Source of the DNA: an uncultured Sulfurovum sp.
GTDB taxonomy: Bacteria > Campylobacterota > Campylobacteria > Campylobacterales > Sulfurovaceae
NCBI GenBank assembly: GCA_913055205.1
Contig: CAJXJN010000013.1
Span: 1 to 53,874, forward strand
DNA length: 53,874 bases
Reading direction: 5' to 3'
Under the pieces are notes generated by a model. The model was not told the DNA's origin, did not search any database, and saw only the letters and a list, made by a program, of their open reading frames with translations. Position numbers and translations under genes: made by a program. Every line of letters begins with the position of its first letter. The stretch's first letter is position 1. Below, piece by piece: positions 44,087-53,825 of the stretch.

Positions 44087-46725
44087 TAAGCTAGGAGACC
44101 TTTTTTAGGTCCACTCTGTCCACAACAGTTTTTATATTTTTTGCCGGAACCGCATGGACAAGGTTCATTTCTTTTAGGTTTTTTGGTCCCGGTGATCGGT
44201 TTAAGAGAGGAAGAGTCCTCTGCTATTACACCCTCTTCAAAAGATTGGTTGAGCGTGGCATCTGCTACTTCACTCTCCAACTCTTCTCTGATCTGCTCAA
44301 CAGCCGCTTCCTCTTCTTCCGGAGAGGTAAAGTCAAACTGAACGAGTTGGAGTACTTTTACCGCTTCATATTTGATGCGTTGCACAAGGTCAGTAAAGAG
44401 CTTAAAGCTGTCTTGCTTGTACTCTGTGAGCGGATCTTTTTGATTGTAGCCTCTAAGACCGATACCTGTCTTAAGTACATCCATCTCATAAAGGTGGTCT
44501 CTCCACTGAGGGTCAAGTACTTGAAGGTAAAGGATGCGTTCTATCTCTTGTCTCTGCTCCGGGTCGATCTGAGACATTTTCTCTTCATAAAGGTTTTCCA
44601 TCATTTCAGTGATCATAGAAGTCAACTCTTCCACTTCTTTGTCTACAAAGTGTTGATGATCTACTTCTATATGAAGCTCCTCTTTGATGAGTGCTGCAAG
44701 CTTTTCAACATTGAAGTCCTCTTTGGGCATCCCCTCATAGATCTCAGCTTCTGCCAAGAGATGCGCAATATACTCTGCACGGTTCTCTTTGATCTTGGCT
44801 GCAATGTCAAATTCAGGGTCAAGAAGCTGATTTCTGAATGCATAGATAGCTTTTCTCTGATGGTTGGCTACATCATCATATTCCAGGATATGTTTTCTTG
44901 ATTCATAGTGTTGATTTTCCACTTTTTTCTGTGCTTTTTCAACAGATCTTGTAACGATCTTGGAGTCAATGTACTCTCCCTCTTCAACACCGAGTTTGTT
45001 CATGATGTTTCTGATCTTATCTCCGCCAAAAATACGAAGGAGGTTGTCATCAAGGCTTAGGAAGAATTGGCTTTCACCCGGGTCCCCCTGACGTCCTGAA
45101 CGCCCTCTAAGCTGATTGTCTATACGACGGCTCTCATGTCTTTCCGTACCAAGGATAGCCAATCCGCCCAGACTTCTGACTTCATCATCGATTTTGATAT
45201 CAACACCACGGCCTGCCATATTGGTAGCAACAGTTACTGCACCTTTTTGTCCGGCATTGATGATGATCTCTGCTTCCTGTGCATGGTTTTTCGCATTAAG
45301 AATATTATGAGGGATCTTCTCTTTTTTCAGTCTCTCATGGATCATCTCTGATTTTTCTATGGATGCGGTACCGATAAGTACGGGCTGCCCTTTGGCATGA
45401 TATTCTTTGACTTTTCGTACCACTGCATCCAGTTTTTCACGTTCAGTATTGTAAATAAGGTCATTTCTATCGATACGTGAGATAGGTACATTGGTAGGAA
45501 TGGAGATGACATCCAGGTTGTAGATCTGTGCAAACTCTGTAGCCTCTGTTTGTGCTGTACCTGTCATACCTGCAAGTTTTTCGTACAACCTAAAGTAGTT
45601 TTGGTAAGTGATCTCAGCAAGTGTTTGAGACTCTTCCTGTATCTCTACACCCTCTTTGGCTTCAAGTGCCTGATGCAGTCCTTCTGAATATCTGCGTCCT
45701 TCAGAGAGTCTTCCGGTAAACTCATCTACGATGATGATCTCATTGTTCTGTACGACATAATCTACATCTTTTTCAAAGATATAGTGTGCTTTAAGTGCCT
45801 GGTCCAGATGATGAGAGAGTGCTGCATTCTCAAGATTGTAGAGGTTTTCCACTTCAAAGAGGTCCTGTGCTTTTTGAAGCCCCTGTTCTGTCATAATAAT
45901 GGTCCTGTTCTTCTCGTCTACGATGAAGTCACCGGTAGTCTGTTCAGGTTCGCCTGCTTTGGTCTCTATCTTCTCACCACGCTCCATCTGTTTCGCTATT
46001 TCATCGGCTTTTGCATAGTGGTTTTGGTCTCTTTGTGTCGGACCGGAGATGATCAGTGGTGTTCTGGCTTCATCAATAAGGATGGAATCCACTTCATCCA
46101 CGATGGCATAATGATGTTCTCTTTGTACTTTCTCTTCGGCACGTACTTTCATATTGTCACGAAGGTAGTCAAAACCATACTCGTTGTTGGTACCGTAAGT
46201 GATATCTGCAGCATACTGCATTTTTCTATCCGTTTCATCATACACGTCCGCAGTGATACAACCGACACTGTAGCCGAGGAACTTATAGAGAACGCCCATT
46301 TCATCGGAATCTCTTTTTGCAAGGTAATCATTGACAGTAACAACATGTACGCCTTTCCCTGTCATCGCATTGAGCACAACAGCAAGTGTGGCAACAAGTG
46401 TTTTACCTTCACCTGTTTTCATCTCTGCAATGTTGCCGTCATTGAGTACCATACCCCCTACCATCTGTACATCGTAGTGCCTTAAACCAAGGACACGTTT
46501 ACTTGCTTCCCGTGTGATTGCAAAAGAGTCATAAAGTACATCATCCAGGCTTTTCTCCCCGTTGAGTACACTCTCTTTTAAAGTAGAGAATGCTGCTTGA
46601 AGCTCTTCATCACTCATTTTCTCATAGGTAGGTTCAAGTACATTGATATGCTTTACTTTTTTGAGATAGTTTTTTACGATTTTGTCATTCTGTGTGCCAA
46701 AAATTTTGAGTACGCTTTTAATCAT
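44086..46725 (-). CDS. secA: Preprotein translocase ATPase SecA
   Basis: The motor of Sec protein export, 879 residues. The first nucleotide-binding fold has [28 protein letters not shown] (Walker A GEGKT), [16 protein letters not shown] and Walker [21 protein letters not shown]. The preprotein cross-linking part and NBD2 ([51 protein letters not shown]) follow. The C-terminus has the zinc motif [14 protein letters not shown] used for SecB and ribosome contact, followed by a ten-residue tail. Length fits the family. It is divergent from lolA and coupled to lolC/E, so export and lipoprotein sorting genes adjoin. Confidence 0.98.
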   Translation of the reverse strand: MIKSVLKIFGTQNDKIVKNYLKKVKHINVLEPTYEKMSDEELQAAFSTLKESVLNGEKSLDDVLYDSFAITREASKRVLGLRHYDVQMVGGMVLNDGNIAEMKTGEGKTLVATLAVVLNAMTGKGVHVVTVNDYLAKRDSDEMGVLYKFLGYSVGCITADVYDETDRKMQYAADITYGTNNEYGFDYLRDNMKVRAEEKVQREHHYAIVDEVDSILIDEARTPLIISGPTQRDQNHYAKADEIAKQMERGEKIETKAGEPEQTTGDFIVDEKNRTIIMTEQGLQKAQDLFEVENLYNLENAALSHHLDQALKAHYIFEKDVDYVVQNNEIIIVDEFTGRLSEGRRYSEGLHQALEAKEGVEIQEESQTLAEITYQNYFRLYEKLAGMTGTAQTEATEFAQIYNLDVISIPTNVPISRIDRNDLIYNTEREKLDAVVRKVKEYHAKGQPVLIGTASIEKSEMIHERLKKEKIPHNILNAKNHAQEAEIIINAGQKGAVTVATNMAGRGVDIKIDDEVRSLGGLAILGTERHESRRIDNQLRGRSGRQGDPGESQFFLSLDDNLLRIFGGDKIRNIMNKLGVEEGEYIDSKIVTRSVEKAQKKVENQHYESRKHILEYDDVANHQRKAIYAFRNQLLDPEFDIAAKIKENRAEYIAHLLAEAEIYEGMPKEDFNVEKLAALIKEELHIEVDHQHFVDKEVEELTSMITEMMENLYEEKMSQIDPEQRQEIERILYLQVLDPQWRDHLYEMDVLKTGIGLRGYNQKDPLTEYKQDSFKLFTDLVQRIKYEAVKVLQLVQFDFTSPEEEEAAVEQIREELESEVADATLNQSFEEGVIAEDSSSLKPITGTKKPKRNEPCPCGSGKKYKNCCGQSGPKKGLLA

Positions 46726-46906
46726 GGTTTATCTTGCCTTATATAAATTGGGATTATTTTATCTAAAAACTGATTAATAAATCGTTAGCATCAATACATT
46801 CTTGCATTATCACAGTTACTATACAATTTTATGGCAATATGGCATATAAATTACCCCATACCAAGTGATATTTTGGTATATTTCTACTCAATTAAAAGGA
46901 ATATTT

Positions 46907-47437
46907 ATGAGATTATTATGGATAGGATTATTATCGGTTTCAACACTGTTTGCAACACCGATTGTACTTCCGGAGAATTTTCAAGCGGATTTTATACAAA
47001 AGATCACAAATGCAAAGAAAAAGAGCATAACCTATAGCGGAAAAGTACGTTTTTCAGATAGAAATTTATTGAAATGGGAGTATCTTAAACCTACGAAGAA
47101 AGAAGTATGTACAGATGGGTTTGAATTGCTGGTAGTTGATCATGATCTTGAACAGGTCTCCTTCTATCTGATCAACAAAGCCTTTAACTTACCTGCTATT
47201 TTAAAAAAGGCGAAGCCGTTTAAAGACAAAAAAACTGTTTTTATCGCAAAATATGAGGGTAGGGAATATACGCTGCAGATAGATAGAAAAGGACGTTTGT
47301 CAAGAGTTGCATATTATGATGATCTGGAAAATACTGTGCTTATCATATTTGATAAAATGAAATATGGAAAAGGGAAATTAAAGCCTGAAAGCATGAAGTG
47401 CAACTACCCTGAAAACTATGATGTTATAAGAGGTTAA
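46907..47437 (+). CDS. lolA: Outer-membrane lipoprotein carrier LolA
   Basis: LolA ferries lipoproteins across the periplasm. From the ATG at 46907, preferred since AAAAGGA lies six to seven bases upstream, the product has 176 residues with a signal peptide (MRLLWIGLLSVSTLFA). The open frame reaches back to 46865 without a Shine-Dalgarno. The body has the LolA phrases FQADFIQKITN, ITYSGKVRFSDRNLLKWEYLKP and KKEVCTDGFELLVVDHDLEQV, then short beta strands. Divergent secA and lolC/E make this a lipoprotein-export neighbourhood. rmuC overlaps the stop (TAATG). Confidence 0.88.
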   Translation: MRLLWIGLLSVSTLFATPIVLPENFQADFIQKITNAKKKSITYSGKVRFSDRNLLKWEYLKPTKKEVCTDGFELLVVDHDLEQVSFYLINKAFNLPAILKKAKPFKDKKTVFIAKYEGREYTLQIDRKGRLSRVAYYDDLENTVLIIFDKMKYGKGKLKPESMKCNYPENYDVIRG

Positions 47438-48978
47438 TGATGCAGGAATTACTTTTAAAAATCCAAAATGACTCAACCCTGATGCTGATAGCCGGTATGG
47501 CACTGGTTGTTTTATTGGTGATCGTGCTTATTGTTGTGATCTTCTCGACCAAAGTCAGATCACAGAGTGATGCATTGTGGGATTTTAAAGAGTTGGTCAA
47601 AGAGAAGGATATCAAGATAGAGATGCTTGAAAAAGAGTTACAGGCTGTCCAAATAAAAAATGCAGGCAATGAACAGGAGTTGCAGCAGTTTGCCGAGATC
47701 AAAGAGCAGTTAAATGCCACAAAAGAGTTGCTTCTCAAATCGCAGAATCAATACAATGCATTGGAAAAAGAGCAGAGCGAACTTAAGGCAAAATTTGAGA
47801 ACATAGAGTCTTTGTATGCAAAGCTGCTTACTGAGCACAAGTTACTGCAGGAACGTCATGAACTTCTGGTGGAAGATAACAGTAAATACCGTATTAACAA
47901 TGCGCGATTGCTTACCAAGCTGGAGACAGAATCCAGACATGCTGCCAATCGGCTTGAAATGATGCAGGAGCATAGAAAAGAGCTCAAAAATGAGTTTGAA
48001 CAGTTGGCAAAACAGATCTTTGAAGGGAATTCACGAAAATTTGCAGAATTTTCCAAACAAAACCTGGACAGTATGATCAAGCCGCTCCAAACACAGATCA
48101 CAGAGTTTAAAAAGCAGGTGGCAGACACGTATAACAGTGAGAGTCAGGACAGAGCTATTCTTAAAAATGAGATAAATTCACTCAAAGAACTCAACGAAAA
48201 GATAAGCAAAGATGCTATCAACCTTACCAATGCACTCAAAGGTAAAAATAAACAACAGGGTGTTTGGGGTGAAATGGTACTTGAACATGTACTGGAAGCT
48301 TCAGGTCTTCGAAAAGGCTATGAGTTTGAAAGAGAAGTGAGCCTTCGTACAGATGACAATGAAATACTGCGACCGGATGTCATTGTACATCTTCCTGATA
48401 ACAGAGATCTTATTATCGATGCGAAGACTTCACTTTTGGCGTATGAGCGTTTTGTAAATGCAGAAAATGAAATCAACAAAGCAGAGCACTTAGCCTCACA
48501 CTTAGACTCGATCAGGTTACATGTAGAGGGACTCTCACGTAAAAATTATGAACGACTCAAAGAGGTCAATACATTAGACTTCATCTTTATGTTCATGCCT
48601 ATAGAAGGAGCACTGGCAGTAGCGTTGGAACATGACAGCAGTATCTATGATAATGCCTTTAAAAAGAAGATACTTCTGGTAGGACCGACCACACTGCTTG
48701 TAGCCATGCGTGCAGTGGAGAATGTATGGAAGTATGAACGTCAAAATCAGAATGCCCAGGAGATAGCCCGAAGGGCAGGGGCGATGTATGACAAATTCGT
48801 CGGTTTTTCCGAAGACCTGATGAAGATATCCAAACAGATAGATGCGATCCAGGGAAGTTTTTCTGCCGCCAAGAACAAACTCAGTGACGGAAAAGGAAAC
48901 TTGGTGAGACAGGTACAGCAACTCAAAGAGCTTGGTGCTCAGACAAGTAAGAAGATCCCTAAGGAATTCAATCAATGA
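47437..48978 (+). CDS. rmuC: DNA recombination protein RmuC
   Basis: RmuC limits recombination between inverted repeats in E. coli, probably as a membrane-anchored nuclease. The 513-residue protein has an N-terminal membrane helix (LMLIAGMALVVLLVIVLIVV), a long coiled coil (about 40-210) and a PD-(D/E)XK-type core: GVWGEMVLEHVLEASGL, RPDVIVHLPDNRDLIIDAKTSL (Asp-Ala-Lys), then FMFMPIEGALAVAL and LVGPTTLLVAMRAV. Length and order fit the family. It overlaps lolA by one base and ppk2 by four, so three or four unrelated functions share an operon. Confidence 0.95.
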   Translation: MMQELLLKIQNDSTLMLIAGMALVVLLVIVLIVVIFSTKVRSQSDALWDFKELVKEKDIKIEMLEKELQAVQIKNAGNEQELQQFAEIKEQLNATKELLLKSQNQYNALEKEQSELKAKFENIESLYAKLLTEHKLLQERHELLVEDNSKYRINNARLLTKLETESRHAANRLEMMQEHRKELKNEFEQLAKQIFEGNSRKFAEFSKQNLDSMIKPLQTQITEFKKQVADTYNSESQDRAILKNEINSLKELNEKISKDAINLTNALKGKNKQQGVWGEMVLEHVLEASGLRKGYEFEREVSLRTDDNEILRPDVIVHLPDNRDLIIDAKTSLLAYERFVNAENEINKAEHLASHLDSIRLHVEGLSRKNYERLKEVNTLDFIFMFMPIEGALAVALEHDSSIYDNAFKKKILLVGPTTLLVAMRAVENVWKYERQNQNAQEIARRAGAMYDKFVGFSEDLMKISKQIDAIQGSFSAAKNKLSDGKGNLVRQVQQLKELGAQTSKKIPKEFNQ

Positions 48979-49808
48979 TGTACACGAATAGACCGCAACG
49001 CATTGTTTACAGTAACATACTTCCGGAGTATACACAGAAGGCTTCAAAAGTCTTTAAAAAAAATGGAAATATAGAACACGGGTTTTATGAGAAAGAGTCT
49101 TTAAGACTCCAGTATGAACTGGTAAAACTTCAAAAATGGGTCATAGATAACAACAAAAGAGTTTTGGTTATTTTTGAAGGGATGGATACAGCAGGAAAGA
49201 GTTCGACCATCAAAGAGTTTAATAATTATCTGAATCCCAGAGAAGCACGTGCTGTAGCTCTGCCTAAACCAAACTCCAAAGAGTTGGGACAGTGGTATTT
49301 TCAACGTCATCTTAAACAAATACCCAATGCTGGAGAGATCGTCTTTTTTGACAGGTCATGGTACAACAGAGCCGGCATTGAACAAGTATTCGGTTTTTGT
49401 ACACAGGCGCAGCATGAGCATTTTTACAAGCAGGTGAACGGTCTGGAGGAGATGCTTGTGGATGACGGGGTACTCTTCTTCAAATTCTATCTTAATATCA
49501 GCTATGAAACACAGGCGAACCGTATCAAAGACAGAGAAGAGAATCCGCTTAAAAGCTGGAAACTCTCTGCCCTTGATTACAAATCCCATGAAGCATACCC
49601 GCAATATGAAATACTGAGGGACAAGATGTTCGAGCTTTCGGGTACGGCACATGCCCCATGGTGCGAACTGGATGCCAACGATAAGAAAAGGGCAAGGCTC
49701 AACGCGGTAAGATATCTGCTTTCCAATATAGAATATGACGGAAAAGATGAGGATATCATCTTCGGAGTAGACAAAAAAATAGTCAAATTACATCATGAAG
49801 GATCATAA
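48975..49808 (+). CDS. ppk2: Polyphosphate kinase 2 family protein
   Basis: PPK2 enzymes move phosphate between polyphosphate and nucleotides. The 277-residue, one-domain protein has Walker A FEGMDTAGKSSTI (about 69-81), the FQRHLKQIPNAGEIVFFDRS stretch containing Walker B, DRSWYNRAGIEQVFGF, and the C-terminal lid with YETQANRIKDREENPLKSWK. The family's subclass (ADP, AMP or GDP as acceptor) cannot be decided by eye. It overlaps rmuC by four bases (ATGA) and is followed two bases later by the ArsC-like gene. Confidence 0.93.
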   Translation: MMYTNRPQRIVYSNILPEYTQKASKVFKKNGNIEHGFYEKESLRLQYELVKLQKWVIDNNKRVLVIFEGMDTAGKSSTIKEFNNYLNPREARAVALPKPNSKELGQWYFQRHLKQIPNAGEIVFFDRSWYNRAGIEQVFGFCTQAQHEHFYKQVNGLEEMLVDDGVLFFKFYLNISYETQANRIKDREENPLKSWKLSALDYKSHEAYPQYEILRDKMFELSGTAHAPWCELDANDKKRARLNAVRYLLSNIEYDGKDEDIIFGVDKKIVKLHHEGS

Positions 49809-49810
49809 CT

Positions 49811-50164
49811 ATGGCAAATGTAACCATATGGCATAACCCGAGATGCAGCAAATCAAGAAATTCAATGGCACTGCTGGAAGAGAAGGGTGTTGAGGCTGAA
49901 GTGGTCAAGTATCTTGAAACACCTCCGACAAAAGAGGAGATCAGAGAAGTCCTGAAAATGCTTGGACTCTCTGCACGGGAGCTTATGAGAACAAAAGAAG
50001 ATGTTTACAAAGAACTTGGACTCAAAGAGGTGGAAGATGAGGAGAAACTCATTGAAGCAATGGCGGAAAATCCAAAGCTCATAGAGAGACCGATCGTCAT
50101 AAAAGACGGAAAAGCGGCTATCGGGCGGCCGATAGAAAATATTATTGACCTTTTAGACGGGTAA
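49811..50164 (+). CDS. arsC: ArsC/Spx-family glutaredoxin-type reductase
   Basis: A 117-residue ArsC-family protein. The active-site Cys is in HNPRCSKSR (Cys12), and the arginine triad of arsenate reductases appears represented by LMRTKEDVYKELGL and IERPIVIKDGKAAIGRP. E. coli ArsC is about 140 residues, and short forms like this one (YffB/ArfC type) also exist in which the substrate is unknown. No arsenic transporter or arsR-like gene adjoins it; the ArsR-type gene at 28610 is far away. It ends the lolA-rmuC-ppk2 operon. Confidence 0.88.
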   Translation: MANVTIWHNPRCSKSRNSMALLEEKGVEAEVVKYLETPPTKEEIREVLKMLGLSARELMRTKEDVYKELGLKEVEDEEKLIEAMAENPKLIERPIVIKDGKAAIGRPIENIIDLLDG

Positions 50165-50165
50165 A

Positions 50166-50183
50166 GGCAAGGCATGCTTTGCC
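50166..50183. terminator. Hairpin between convergent arsC and sorB
   Basis: GGCAAGGCATGCTTTGCC is an almost perfect 18-bp palindrome (one G-T pair) located between two convergent gene ends, followed by CCCCTGCGGG. It has no long T run, so it may work as a weak terminator or an mRNA-end stabiliser for both sides. Confidence 0.45.
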
Positions 50184-50192
50184 CCCTGCGGG

Positions 50193-50516
50193 TTATTCCA
50201 ACTCTCCATTCCCGTAATGCTCAAACAGATAATTGGTCACAGTCTCTATATCTTCTTCACTTTTGATCGGGGCTTTAAAGATAACGATCATTTTGATGAC
50301 CTTCTCTCTCCAGAACTTTTTAGACTGTAGTCCCTGATTGATGACATAACCAAAAGAGTGGCACATGTTACACTTACCTTTGGTGGAGTACATCCCTTTT
50401 CCCTCTTTCATCGGGAAATCTACGTATGGAATGGTGATACCGCTATCGGACTCTGCAAAGAGTGTTGTGCTCATAAAAAGCAGTATCAGTATTGATTTTG
50501 TAAGACTTGTCATCAC
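50193..50516 (-). CDS. sorB: SorB-like monohaem cytochrome c
   Basis: A 107-residue exported protein. The signal peptide (SILILLFMSTTLFA) is followed by a class-I-like cytochrome with one haem site, CNMCH, in KGKCNMCHSFGYVINQ; the axial Met may be the one in KVIKMIVIF. It directly follows the molybdenum enzyme SorA, as in SorAB sulfite dehydrogenases, where it passes electrons from the molybdenum site to the respiratory chain. The frame opens with GTG (50516), followed directly by ATG (50513); both suit the GAGG at the end of sorA. The two genes are overlapping and coupled. Confidence 0.85.
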   Translation of the reverse strand: MMTSLTKSILILLFMSTTLFAESDSGITIPYVDFPMKEGKGMYSTKGKCNMCHSFGYVINQGLQSKKFWREKVIKMIVIFKAPIKSEEDIETVTNYLFEHYGNGELE

Positions 50517-51721
50517 TACACCACCTCTATCGTAACTTCATCGATGCCGTTGTATTTGTATCCGCCGTGATTCCATTTGATATCTTTTGCAAAAGGCTGC
50601 TCTTCTCCTTTTTCATTCGTTGCTTTACACATAATGGTCAGTTTACCACTCTTTTTTGGTTTGAATGTATAGGTGAAGGATCTGTATGCATATCTGCCTT
50701 GAGTGCCATCGTCAAGACGTGCATCTTCCCAGATCTTTCCGCCATCTATGGAGATCTGTACTTTTTTGATACCATGACCTCCGTCAAATGCAACACCTCT
50801 TACAATTAAGTCAGAAGCATTTCTTACTTTTGAACCTGTAGAAGGATAACCTATAATGGAGTTTACATTCATCTCCTCTATAGGTTTGGTTTTCTGAACT
50901 AAATTTTCCGGTGTTTCGCATTCACATTCATTATCCGGTACACGGTACGCGTGATCCATGAAATGCAGTTTTTGTTTCTCTTTTGTAACAGTGATATTTG
51001 AGATCATCTTGATCCAACTGTCCGAGTATAAACCTGGGATGATGAGTCTTAACGGATAACCATTGAGATAAGGCAGCTCTTCACCGTTCATCTCATAAGC
51101 AAGGATGATATCATCATTGAGATCTTCAAGTTTGAGTTCACGTACAAAGTTGGCTGTCTCATTATATACGGCTTTATCTTCTCCATTGAAGCTTATCCAT
51201 GCAGCTTCGTTCTTGAGTCCGGCTTTTTTAAGTACATCTTTCAGTCTGACACCTTTCCATCTGGCGCAACCCATAGCTCCAACTCCCCATTGTATGCCGC
51301 TTGCGGTTGGCTTAAAAGCAGTTCGGCTGTTTCCTCCACACTGAAGAACCGCGGTCAACTCTACTTGCTCAAATGCTGTTTTAAGTTCTTCTAGTGAGAT
51401 CTTGATCTCATTCTCTACCAGTCCGTTTATGTTTATAAAGAAGGTTCTCGGATTGATGTATGTTGGTATCATCGGCATATGCCAGCGTACAAAAAAGAGA
51501 TCATTCGGGGTCAGTGCCGAAGTGAATACTTCTCTCGGGGTCTCCAGTAAAGGCGGCCTGTCCGAATAGGTGATAAGCGGCCGCTTCTGGGGAAATGCAA
51601 TATCCGAGACTTTTCTGTTATCCACGGGATGTACAGTTTCTCCGGCTTCTGCAGCTGTGCCTCCTATGGCAGCCGACCCGGCAACAGCAATTGCTTTTTT
51701 GAAAAAGTCTCTTCTTTCCAT
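50516..51721 (-). CDS. sorA: SorA-like sulfite dehydrogenase, molybdenum subunit
   Basis: This periplasmic sulfite-oxidising enzyme has 401 residues. The Tat leader begins MERRDFFKKAIAVAG, so it is exported folded with its molybdopterin. The catalytic domain carries the molybdenum Cys in VLQCGGNSR (Cys128), then WGVGAMGCARWKGVRL and the substrate region NGYPLRLIIPGLYSDSWIKM. A C-terminal immunoglobulin-like dimer domain follows (RGVAFDGGHGIKKVQISIDGGKIW). With the cytochrome just downstream it forms SorAB, which turns sulfite to sulfate. SoxC is a close relative, but the pairing with a small single-haem cytochrome favours SorA. Confidence 0.88.
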   Translation of the reverse strand: MERRDFFKKAIAVAGSAAIGGTAAEAGETVHPVDNRKVSDIAFPQKRPLITYSDRPPLLETPREVFTSALTPNDLFFVRWHMPMIPTYINPRTFFININGLVENEIKISLEELKTAFEQVELTAVLQCGGNSRTAFKPTASGIQWGVGAMGCARWKGVRLKDVLKKAGLKNEAAWISFNGEDKAVYNETANFVRELKLEDLNDDIILAYEMNGEELPYLNGYPLRLIIPGLYSDSWIKMISNITVTKEKQKLHFMDHAYRVPDNECECETPENLVQKTKPIEEMNVNSIIGYPSTGSKVRNASDLIVRGVAFDGGHGIKKVQISIDGGKIWEDARLDDGTQGRYAYRSFTYTFKPKKSGKLTIMCKATNEKGEEQPFAKDIKWNHGGYKYNGIDEVTIEVV

Positions 51722-52094
51722 AAAAAATCCTTGAAAGGTGAAATCATTGTGAAGTATGAATAAAACTCTCTTAATGGATACTGAAAATAATTAATTATTT
51801 CGTCAAAGGTTTGGGTATTTAGTGGCTATATATATTATATGGGAATATTTCCACTTTCAGAACTAAATATGATCATTGTATTCATTGGTACTTTATAAAA
51901 TCATCGATACACAAAAAGTGCTATTCAAATTTTAGAAACCACCACTAAACACAAGCATTATATTTATTTCAAGAAATCTATGGATTTTTTTGGGTAAAAT
52001 CGCATTAATAATTTATGATAGAGGTCTGGTATCAAATGGTATGTTGCATAGCAATGTATCGTTTGTGTGCCTGACTCCTCTAAAAGGATAACAC
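51722..52094. other. Gene-free region between divergent sorA and ybiT, with a structured leader
   Basis: This is the only gap longer than 300 bases. The sorA-side half is AT-rich and shows no clear operator. A plausible -10 (TAAAAT, 51995-52000) would start the ybiT transcript near 52007. The 88-base leader contains the arms AGAGG (52020-52024) and CCTCT (52077-52081) around an inner hairpin (TTGC-ATA-GCAA, 52044-52054). It also has a 12-codon open frame, 52036-52074, that ends shortly before the ybiT Shine-Dalgarno. Confidence 0.45.
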
Positions 52095-53690
52095 TTGCTT
52101 AGTACAGTAAATTTAACACAACGTTACGGAAAGAGAGTTCTTTTCGATAAAATAAACCTCACTTTGGATGTAGGTAAACGCTATGGGCTCATTGGTGCCA
52201 ATGGAGCAGGGAAGTCAACTCTGATGAAAATTCTTGCCGGAGAGATAGAACCAACTGATGGTGAAATACAACTGCAGCCGGGTTTGAAGTTAGGTATGTT
52301 GGGACAGAACCAGTATGCTTTTGAAGATTTTACACTGAAAGATGCGGTACTTTACGGTAACAAAAAATTGTTCGATGCACAAAAAGAGAAAGAGAAACTC
52401 TATATGGAGGGTGACTTTGAGAGTGATGAGGTCAACAACCGTCTGGCAGAATTGGAAATGATCTGTGCAGATGAAGACCCGACGTATGAGAGTGAAGTAA
52501 AGATAGAAAAACTGCTTGAAACACTGGGTTTCCCGGCAAGCCAGCATAATGATCTTATGAGTTCCCTTACGGGCGGTGACAAGTTCAAGATCCTGCTTGC
52601 ACAGGTGCTTTTCCTGAAGCCGGATGTTCTTCTGCTCGATGAGCCTACGAACAACCTTGACATCGAGACTATCGGTTGGTTGGAAAATGAGCTTAAGCGC
52701 CATGAGGGTACGATGATCGTTATCTCCCACGACAGACACTTCCTTAACGGTGTGGTAACGCACATCCTTGACCTTGACTTCCAGACGATCCGTGAGTTCA
52801 CCGGTAACTATGATGAGTGGTACATCGCAGCGAACCTCATAGCCAAACAGGCAGAAACAGACAGAAGCAAGGCACTGAAAGAAAAAGAAGAACTTGAAAA
52901 GTTCATCGCAAGATTCTCTGCGAATGCTTCCAAGGCAAAACAGGCAACAAGCCGTCAAAAACAATTAGATAAATTGGATGTACAGGCGATCAAACTCTCC
53001 AGCAGACGTGACCCGTCCATTATGTTCAAACCACATAGAGACATTGGTAATGAGGTACTTGAAGTCATAGACCTTTCTAAAAGTTATGATGGTGAAACAG
53101 TATTTGAAAACCTTAGCTTTAAAGTGAACAAAGATGACAAGATAGCCCTTATCGGTTCAAACGGTGTAGGAAAAAGTACGCTGCTTGAAATTCTTATGGG
53201 TAAAGTAGAAGCTGACAGTGGTAAGTTCAACTGGGGACAGACAGTCACGACAAGCTACTTTCCTCAAAACACTACCGATATTGTTACAGGTGATATAGAG
53301 TTGCCTCAGTGGATACAGGGATTCGATCCTAAATGGCATATTGATGATATTCGTAAAACGCTTGGTCGTATGCTTTTCTCCGGCGAAGAGCAAAAGAAGA
53401 AGGTGGATGCCTGTTCAGGTGGAGAAAAACACCGTGTCATGCTCTCAAAGATGATGATGGATGCAGCAAACTTCTTAGTTCTTGATGAGCCGGACAACCA
53501 CCTTGACCTTGAAGCCATTGTCGCTTTAGGTGAAGCACTTCACAACTATGGCGGGGGTGCCATCTGTGTGACTCACGATAGAGAACTCATAGACGCATTT
53601 GCAAATCGTATCATTAAACTGAATGAAGATGGAACAGTCATTGATTTTGAAGGTGACTACGAAGCGTTCGTGGAGCAGTACGGACATTAA
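52095..53690 (+). CDS. ybiT: ABC-F family ATPase, YbiT type
   Basis: A soluble twin-ATPase ABC-F protein that acts on ribosomes. The 531-residue length and layout follow E. coli YbiT: Walker A GANGAGKST (about 34-42), signature region LTGGDKFKILLAQ, Walker B LLLDEPTNNLDIETIGWLE, the linker (P-site tRNA interaction motif) with FIARFSANASKAKQATSR, then Walker A GSNGVGKST, CSGGEKHRVMLSK and LVLDEPDNHLDLEA. The second Walker B has Asp where Thr is usual (EPDN for EPTN). It starts at TTG (52095), after AAAAGGA. The leader upstream may be regulatory. Confidence 0.94.
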   Translation: MLSTVNLTQRYGKRVLFDKINLTLDVGKRYGLIGANGAGKSTLMKILAGEIEPTDGEIQLQPGLKLGMLGQNQYAFEDFTLKDAVLYGNKKLFDAQKEKEKLYMEGDFESDEVNNRLAELEMICADEDPTYESEVKIEKLLETLGFPASQHNDLMSSLTGGDKFKILLAQVLFLKPDVLLLDEPTNNLDIETIGWLENELKRHEGTMIVISHDRHFLNGVVTHILDLDFQTIREFTGNYDEWYIAANLIAKQAETDRSKALKEKEELEKFIARFSANASKAKQATSRQKQLDKLDVQAIKLSSRRDPSIMFKPHRDIGNEVLEVIDLSKSYDGETVFENLSFKVNKDDKIALIGSNGVGKSTLLEILMGKVEADSGKFNWGQTVTTSYFPQNTTDIVTGDIELPQWIQGFDPKWHIDDIRKTLGRMLFSGEEQKKKVDACSGGEKHRVMLSKMMMDAANFLVLDEPDNHLDLEAIVALGEALHNYGGGAICVTHDRELIDAFANRIIKLNEDGTVIDFEGDYEAFVEQYGH

Positions 53691-53707
53691 AAAGTGCTTT
53701 GCACTTT

Positions 53708-53737
53708 AGCGTTCAGCGTTAAGAGCTGAGCGTTCAG
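53708..53737. repeat. Short heptamer-like repeats after ybiT
   Basis: AGCGTTCAGCGTT (53708-53720) and GAGCGTTCAG (53728-53737) lie 17 bases after the ybiT stop. They are made of GTTCAGC-like heptamers, the inverse of the GCTGAAC units at the yigZ 3' end. Confidence 0.6.
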
Positions 53738-53825
53738 AAATAGAGAAAAATCTACACAAACTGCATACAAAAACAGTATGATATCTATTCATTGACTCTT
53801 TTTTTAGTTACTAAGCTCCAGAGAC

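Noticed and set aside
44245-46485. Plus-strand open frames of more than 200 codons opposite secA
   Set aside because: The secA frame is full-length with all motifs; the antisense products are Phe/Ile/Cys-rich and without ribosome sites.
46726-46906. A further nitrogen-type operator between secA and lolA (TGATTAA near 46771)
   Set aside because: Only one arm is present; the facing bases do not form TTAATCA, and the spacing to a -10 is not matched.
49811-50164. Arsenic-resistance operon
   Set aside because: No arsenite transporter adjoins the ArsC-like gene, and the ArsR-family gene at 28610 is linked to sulfur genes instead.
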